IMG/VR virus record: IMGVR_UViG_3300000116_000041
Coordinates: 9,543 to 44,713 of that record
DNA: 35,171 nt
Reading direction: 5' to 3' (one strand)
DNA from: a virus
Shown here: positions 30,215 to 35,171 of the stretch, in pieces
Layout of the letters: each line of letters opens with the position of its first letter
Position numbering within the stretch: position 1 is the stretch's first letter
Notes under the pieces: generated by a model
What the model was told of the DNA's origin: nothing
Databases searched by the model: none
Seen by the model: the letters and a program-made list of their open reading frames with translations, nothing else
Program-made: the position numbers and the translations under genes

Positions 30215-31270
30215 ATGGCGATTCCAGTAAACAGAGTATACAAAACAGTATTATCAATACTAAATAAAGAGCAGAGAGGTTATCTTAATCCTTATGAGTA
30301 TAATAATCTAGCAATACAAGCTCAAAAAGAAATCTTAGAAAAGTTGTTTTATGACTACAACAAGTTTTTAAATTTAGATAACTTTAATCGTATAAATGAA
30401 GGTTTAGCTGACTTACCAGTTAAAATACAAGAACAACTAGATGAATTTTATGCTTTTACAGACATAACATTATCAAGTGCAGGCGTTGGTACTTTGCCAA
30501 CAGACTTATATAAAGTAATAGATTTGACTATAACAAGTCAAACTGTAAAATTAGAAAAAGTTGAAAAAAATAGAATACCTTATTTAAAATCCTCACCTTT
30601 AACAGCACCATCAACATTATTTCCAATATATTATCAAAGAGAATCAGATTTTGTAGTAGAACCTGCGGCAACAGATGGCTCGTGGGCACTAGGTGCTATA
30701 AGATTACAATATATACAACACCCTTCTGATCCACGATGGGGTTACACAATAGATTCAAGCTACGGTGTTAACATCCATGACATTAACCCATTTGTAGCAG
30801 GAGGAGTGATAATTGGTAACAGACCTATGACACTCGTAACAACAAATGATACTATCGGTTTAACAGATGGTAGTTATCCAATTACTATTGGAACTGATGG
30901 AGTAACAACAAGTGGTAGTGGAACAGGTATAGGAATTACACTAACAATAACAGGTGGAAATACAGCTACAGTAACAGCTTTAAACGTTACATCAGCTGGA
31001 ACTGGCTTTAACGCTGGTGATACAATAACAATACCGGCATTAAATAATTATTGGCTAGGTGCTAATGATATAGTAATAACATTAAGAGCTCAAGATCTAT
31101 ATAGTAGTAGCACTGAAGGTTCAAATGATTTTAGATTACATATATCAAACGAAACAGAGTTGATTATAACAATATTGGGATATGCTGGTCTTACAATTAA
31201 AGATCCTCAAGTATTACAAAGTGCTGTTCAGTTAAGTCAAGCAGCAACAATGTCTAAATCACAACAATAA
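30215..31270 (+). CDS. Putative head-tail ring/connector protein with inserted beta domain, 351 aa
   Basis: The N-terminal half is helical (VYKTVLSILNKEQRGYLNPY, EYNNLAIQAQKEILEKLFYD). The middle has strands (TDLYKVIDLTITSQTVKLEK). A Gly/Thr/Ser-rich segment at about 207-291 (TLTITGGNTATVTALNVTSA, GTGFNAGDTITIP) looks like a separately acquired beta domain of the kind seen in many phage structural proteins. The C-terminal region resumes with helices (LRLHISNETELIITILGYAG-like). The position after the capsid gene and before the muzzle-type gene fits the ring/connector proteins of crAss-like podoviruses. This role is inferred from synteny. Confidence 0.55.
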   Translation: MAIPVNRVYKTVLSILNKEQRGYLNPYEYNNLAIQAQKEILEKLFYDYNKFLNLDNFNRINEGLADLPVKIQEQLDEFYAFTDITLSSAGVGTLPTDLYKVIDLTITSQTVKLEKVEKNRIPYLKSSPLTAPSTLFPIYYQRESDFVVEPAATDGSWALGAIRLQYIQHPSDPRWGYTIDSSYGVNIHDINPFVAGGVIIGNRPMTLVTTNDTIGLTDGSYPITIGTDGVTTSGSGTGIGITLTITGGNTATVTALNVTSAGTGFNAGDTITIPALNNYWLGANDIVITLRAQDLYSSSTEGSNDFRLHISNETELIITILGYAGLTIKDPQVLQSAVQLSQAATMSKSQQ

Positions 31271-31275
31271 AAAAT

Positions 31276-32427
31276 ATGAGTTTACTAGGAACAACAACAG
31301 CTGAGCAATATTACAACGTCAGTCAATCATTTACAACTACGGCAGCACAAGCTTCTGGTGGTGTTTCACAAGGTATATATGATCTTACTGTTACTAGACT
31401 ACCTAGTGCTGAAACTGATTTTTTAATATACTTAAACGGTACTGAAATAAATAGAAGTACCTATAGTTACATAGCCACAGGAGTAAACGCTGGTAGAGTA
31501 ACTATTGATGTATCAGCACAACCACTAGTTGTTAGCGATGCTATTGTAATTGAATTTATTGATAGATCATTAGGTGATTATAGGTTTGTTAGTTTAGTAA
31601 ATATAGTAAATAACTTTATGTATGGTTACACTGGTAACGGTAAGGTGTTAAACAACGTTAGTAAAACAGACGTTTTATTTCACGCTAGAAGAGGTGTGCA
31701 AGAGTTTTCATACGAAGTATCAAGAGTAGAAAACATACAGGAGGTTGATGTTCCTCCAACACTAACACTACCTTTTCCTCAAGACTACGTTAACTACGTG
31801 CGATTATCTTGGGTAGATACAGCTGGTGTTGAACACCCTATATTTCCAGCAAGATATACGTCAAGACCTTCTGAATCTATAGCTCAAGACGATCAAGCTG
31901 GATATTTGTTTGACGAAGAAGGTGGTACGTTACAAATAACACCAAGTATAACACAACAAAGATTTGAAAAATTTAAATTAGATAATATTAACGGTAAAGG
32001 TAGTCAAGATGATTACTATTTATTTTCACATTACTTATCAAATATATATCACACATCATCTGCGAGACCAGGATCAGATCCTGAGTTAAATAACTACAAT
32101 GGTATTTTTACAATAGACGAAGCTAACGGTCAGTTTGGTTTTGACAGCTCAATGTCAGGTAGAACAATTACTATAAAGTATATTTCAGATGGTAATTCTC
32201 CAAAGTTAGAAAATATTAAAGTACATAAGATGGCTGAGGATGCTATGTATAAATACATATACCACGCTATATTATCTACAAAGCTTAACATACCTGAGTA
32301 TCAGATTATGAGAGCTAAAAAAGAAAGAAGAGCAGCTATGCGTAATGCTAAACTTAGGTTATCAAATGTTAAATTACATGAACTTACGCAAGTTATGAGA
32401 GGTAAATCTAAAATTATTAAACACTAG
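31276..32427 (+). CDS. Putative tail/ring structural protein, 383 aa
   Basis: The N-terminal 100 residues resemble an Ig-like or fibre-type beta domain (YDLTVTRLPSAETDFLIYLN, VTIDVSAQPLVVSDAIVIEF). A central part follows with the segments DVPPTLTLPFPQDYVNYVRL and SWVDTAGVEHPIFPARYTSR, which I recall in structural proteins of marine and crAss-like phages. The C-terminus is helical and basic (MAEDAMYKYIYHAILSTKLN, IMRAKKERRAAMRNAKLRLS). It is a likely ring or tail-tube component. It lies five bases after the previous gene and four before the next. Confidence 0.6.
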   Translation: MSLLGTTTAEQYYNVSQSFTTTAAQASGGVSQGIYDLTVTRLPSAETDFLIYLNGTEINRSTYSYIATGVNAGRVTIDVSAQPLVVSDAIVIEFIDRSLGDYRFVSLVNIVNNFMYGYTGNGKVLNNVSKTDVLFHARRGVQEFSYEVSRVENIQEVDVPPTLTLPFPQDYVNYVRLSWVDTAGVEHPIFPARYTSRPSESIAQDDQAGYLFDEEGGTLQITPSITQQRFEKFKLDNINGKGSQDDYYLFSHYLSNIYHTSSARPGSDPELNNYNGIFTIDEANGQFGFDSSMSGRTITIKYISDGNSPKLENIKVHKMAEDAMYKYIYHAILSTKLNIPEYQIMRAKKERRAAMRNAKLRLSNVKLHELTQVMRGKSKIIKH

Positions 32428-32431
32428 TTAA

Positions 32432-35171
32432 ATGCCAGAAATTAAAAATAGTTTTGTAAAAGGTAAGATGAATCAAGATCTTGACGAAAGGTTGATTCCA
32501 AAAGGTGAATTTAGATTTGCTCAAAATTTATCTATTTCTGAATCTGAAGATAGTGATACTGGTGCTGCAGAAACAATCAAAGGAACATTACCGAGAACAA
32601 CAGCTTCTGAAATTATTGATCATCACACAAATGGAACACCACCTTTATGGAACAACGTAGGCACAGGGTTTGAACCTGTTGTTATTGGTTTTGTTGAAGA
32701 TGTTAAAGAAAAAAGAGTTGCATATTTTTTAACAAACCACCAAAACGGTAACGATACTGATGACATAAGATCTATACGAAGAGCAAAAGGTATGGGCTCT
32801 AGCATAGTAGGTGGTACAACATACGACGCAAGTTCCGCTACTAATTGTGCGATTGTATTATACAATTTTGAATCAGGTAGTGTAAGTACACTTATATCAG
32901 GTGCTTGGTTAAATTTTAGCACAAAACACATTATAACTGGCGCAAAGATAATAGATGATTTGTTATTCTGGACAGACAATTTTAATCAACCAAGAAAAAT
33001 AAACATACAGAGAGCTATTGATGATCCAAAACATTATATATATGAAGAGCAAATTTCTGTTGCAAAGTATGCACCGTACACTCCAATAAGATTAATTAAT
33101 CGTAATGGTTATTGGGCAGATGATAACAATGCAACTGCGGATGTTTATGCAGATAAAACAAGTGGTAATATTACATCAAAATATTTAAGAGATAAATTTG
33201 TAAGATTTTCTTATAGATTTAAATACGAGGATGGTGAATATTCTTTAATGGCACCTTTTACTCAAGTTGTTTTTGAACCATTAAACAACTCAGAACTAGA
33301 TGGAGACGAAAACGCAACTTTAGATAACACCGTATATCCAAATCAAGTTGAAGGTAACAACAATAAACTTGCAGTAGACATACATAGTGTGTGGAGAACA
33401 GGTAAAGTTAATATAATGCAAAACGCTATTAATACGGTTGTATTAAGAATACCTGTGCCTAACTATGATGAAAGAAGTTCAGCTAGTTATACTAGCGGTG
33501 TGTATAGCAACAAGTTTAAAATTGATGAAATTGAAATACTAGTTAAAGAATCTGATGGTTTAGCTGTTAAATCTTTAAGATCAATAAAAATAGAAGACAC
33601 ATCTACTAGTGATTTTGATTACTACACTATAAAACCTTCTTCTACATCAACTCCTTTTAATAGACAGTGTTTTAAATATGTTTATAAATCAGAAGAACCT
33701 ATAAAGGTTTTACCAGAAGACCAATTAATAAGGGTTTACGATCAGGTTCCTTTAATGGCAAAGGCATTAGAAATATCTGGTAACAGAGTAATATACGGAA
33801 ATTTTGTTGAAAACTACGAGTTTCCTTTAGATGAAGCTGGTAAAAAAGGTATTAATTATATACTAGGTGTTGATGAAAAAGGTGATACAGAATATGGTGC
33901 AACACATGGTTTACAACAAGATCTTCACAGACAATACAAACACCACTCAGTAAAACAAAGGCGTACTTATCAAGTAGGTATTGTTTTTGCTGATAAGTAT
34001 GGTAGACAATCACCAGTTATATTATCTTCTAGTGATGACAATGATGCTGATACTGTTTACACAGACCCAATTACGGCTGATCACAAGAATAAAACAATTG
34101 TAACATCAGCGCAGAGTAATAGTGGTGCCACAGGAAATGGATCATCTTCATCAACAATAGTTTTAGATGGTGTTTACCCTGTTGAAGTAGGTATGCTAGC
34201 TACAGGTACAGGTATTGCAGCAAATAAAACAGTGTTTAGCGCTACTAACACTGTTGTAAATGGTAATTTAAGAACAGTTGTTGTAATAACAGGTGGACCT
34301 TATACTATGTCAAATGTTTCAATAGTATTTTCAACTAGAAGTTGGTCATCAAATCAAGTAGCTTACGGTCAAGCTTTAAAAATTATTTTTAATAACTCGC
34401 AGCTTTTCAGTGGTAACAAGCAAGTTTATGATCCACGACAAGATCAAAACTATAACCCTCACGGTTGGTACTCTTACAAAATTGTTGTTAAACAAACAGA
34501 ACAAGATTATTATAATATATATGCTTCACATCCTTACCAAGGTTGGGATAATATTACAAATAAACAAACCGTTTCAACCGTAGGTGGTAAAAGCTGGTTA
34601 GCTTTAAGTGGTGATAACATAAACAAAGTGCCTAGATCTTTAAAAGAAACAGATTTTAGTAGAGATGGCGTTATGGGATCTGAAGAAAACTTATATCCAA
34701 AAGTTGTTCCAAAAACAGGTGCAATTAATGACTACATGGATTCAGTGCAACAAGACCAATATCACGAACTAACACCCGTACTTACACTAGGTGATGCATT
34801 TGAACAAAGTTTGTTTGTATCACCAGAGCATAGTGGTGATGGAACAGGAGGTTTTCAAGTTTACAACTGGGTATTTGATAGAGAAAGAAACCCTTTAATT
34901 GCGGAACTACCAAACATGAAAAACTACATGTCAAGCGGTGCTGCTGGTCTTTATAACAGTAGTGTTATAGTTGCGTATGTAACTACCGACACTACAGATA
35001 GTCTTACCGCTCTTGTTACTAGCAACTCAAACGTTGCAACGGTTGCAGACCCAGGAGACGTAGATGGTTATTTAGTTAACGGCTCAAATATTAAAGCAAG
35101 TAAAACACCACTAAGAGTTGCAAGCACAACAGTTTCTGCACCGCAAAGAACAGTGACTTTTGAAAGCAAAC
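32432..35171 (+). CDS. Muzzle/tail stabilisation-type protein, C-terminus outside window
   Basis: The frame starts at an ATG at 32432 and is open for 913 codons to the window edge. The opening (MPEIKNSFVKGKMNQDLDER, then LIPKGEFRFAQNLSISESED) is the signature I know from large tail 'stabilisation' or muzzle proteins of crAss-like and marine phages. Further family-like segments are FNQPRKINIQRAI, RFSYRFKYEDGEYSLMAPFT, YDQVPLMAKALEISGNRVIY, RTYQVGIVFADKYGRQSPVI and GWYSYKIVVKQTEQDYYNIY. A Gly/Ser-rich beta segment at about residues 553-638 interrupts this core and looks inserted. Such proteins surround the tail tip and seal the DNA channel. The function is by family recollection. Confidence 0.75.
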   Translation, partial: MPEIKNSFVKGKMNQDLDERLIPKGEFRFAQNLSISESEDSDTGAAETIKGTLPRTTASEIIDHHTNGTPPLWNNVGTGFEPVVIGFVEDVKEKRVAYFLTNHQNGNDTDDIRSIRRAKGMGSSIVGGTTYDASSATNCAIVLYNFESGSVSTLISGAWLNFSTKHIITGAKIIDDLLFWTDNFNQPRKINIQRAIDDPKHYIYEEQISVAKYAPYTPIRLINRNGYWADDNNATADVYADKTSGNITSKYLRDKFVRFSYRFKYEDGEYSLMAPFTQVVFEPLNNSELDGDENATLDNTVYPNQVEGNNNKLAVDIHSVWRTGKVNIMQNAINTVVLRIPVPNYDERSSASYTSGVYSNKFKIDEIEILVKESDGLAVKSLRSIKIEDTSTSDFDYYTIKPSSTSTPFNRQCFKYVYKSEEPIKVLPEDQLIRVYDQVPLMAKALEISGNRVIYGNFVENYEFPLDEAGKKGINYILGVDEKGDTEYGATHGLQQDLHRQYKHHSVKQRRTYQVGIVFADKYGRQSPVILSSSDDNDADTVYTDPITADHKNKTIVTSAQSNSGATGNGSSSSTIVLDGVYPVEVGMLATGTGIAANKTVFSATNTVVNGNLRTVVVITGGPYTMSNVSIVFSTRSWSSNQVAYGQALKIIFNNSQLFSGNKQVYDPRQDQNYNPHGWYSYKIVVKQTEQDYYNIYASHPYQGWDNITNKQTVSTVGGKSWLALSGDNINKVPRSLKETDFSRDGVMGSEENLYPKVVPKTGAINDYMDSVQQDQYHELTPVLTLGDAFEQSLFVSPEHSGDGTGGFQVYNWVFDRERNPLIAELPNMKNYMSSGAAGLYNSSVIVAYVTTDTTDSLTALVTSNSNVATVADPGDVDGYLVNGSNIKASKTPLRVASTTVSAPQRTVTFESK

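Overview
The window is an AT-rich stretch (roughly one third G+C by eye) of a tailed double-stranded DNA phage genome. The structural block (TerL of 735 aa, portal of 807 aa, Glu-rich scaffold-like protein, 478-aa major capsid protein, two ring/connector-like proteins and a very large protein opening with the 'MNxDLDERL' signature) resembles the crAss-like (Crassvirales-type) podovirus module and related uncultured marine phages. Almost no gene has a Shine-Dalgarno sequence; starts sit behind A/T leaders such as AAATAAAT, as expected for phages of Bacteroidota. A marine flavobacterial host is the best guess, made from recollection of protein families and not from a database search.

Layout. 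(1) Positions 1-2666, minus strand: a chain of very small, mostly unrecognised genes (44-187 aa), many overlapping by a few bases. Five copies of a precisely spaced motif, ACGA-N8-AGATAATA, lie in front of or among them and look like a phage-specific promoter. (2) Positions 2172-2994: a divergent control region with two 46-bp direct-repeat copies. (3) Positions 2995-8273, plus strand: two small proteins, a GroEL-type chaperonin overlapping a GroES-type co-chaperonin (the reverse of the bacterial order), a winged-helix-like protein, tiny lysine-rich and beta-rich proteins, a holin-like membrane protein and a tail/fibre-like protein. (4) Positions 8285-20284: the most unusual part. Two giant Thr/Ser/Asn proteins (1667 and 1661 aa), built almost entirely of a decapeptide repeat, flank a 345-aa fusion of a GAMT-like methyltransferase and a degenerate Hint-like domain. 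They are followed by a gene with GT-B glycosyltransferase motifs. (5) Positions 20360-35171: packaging and virion morphogenesis genes up to a truncated muzzle/stabilisation-type protein at the window edge. An intrinsic terminator follows the capsid gene.

How it may fit together (inference): the minus-strand genes would be early and the plus-strand genes late. The chaperonin pair may help fold capsid or the very large virion proteins. The repeat proteins look like surface fibres, and the neighbouring methyltransferase and glycosyltransferase may modify their dense Thr/Ser/Asn/Lys side chains. That four-gene locus is the best candidate for an undescribed system here. A second notable signal is a sharply bounded GC-rich island covering exactly the ATPase core of TerL.
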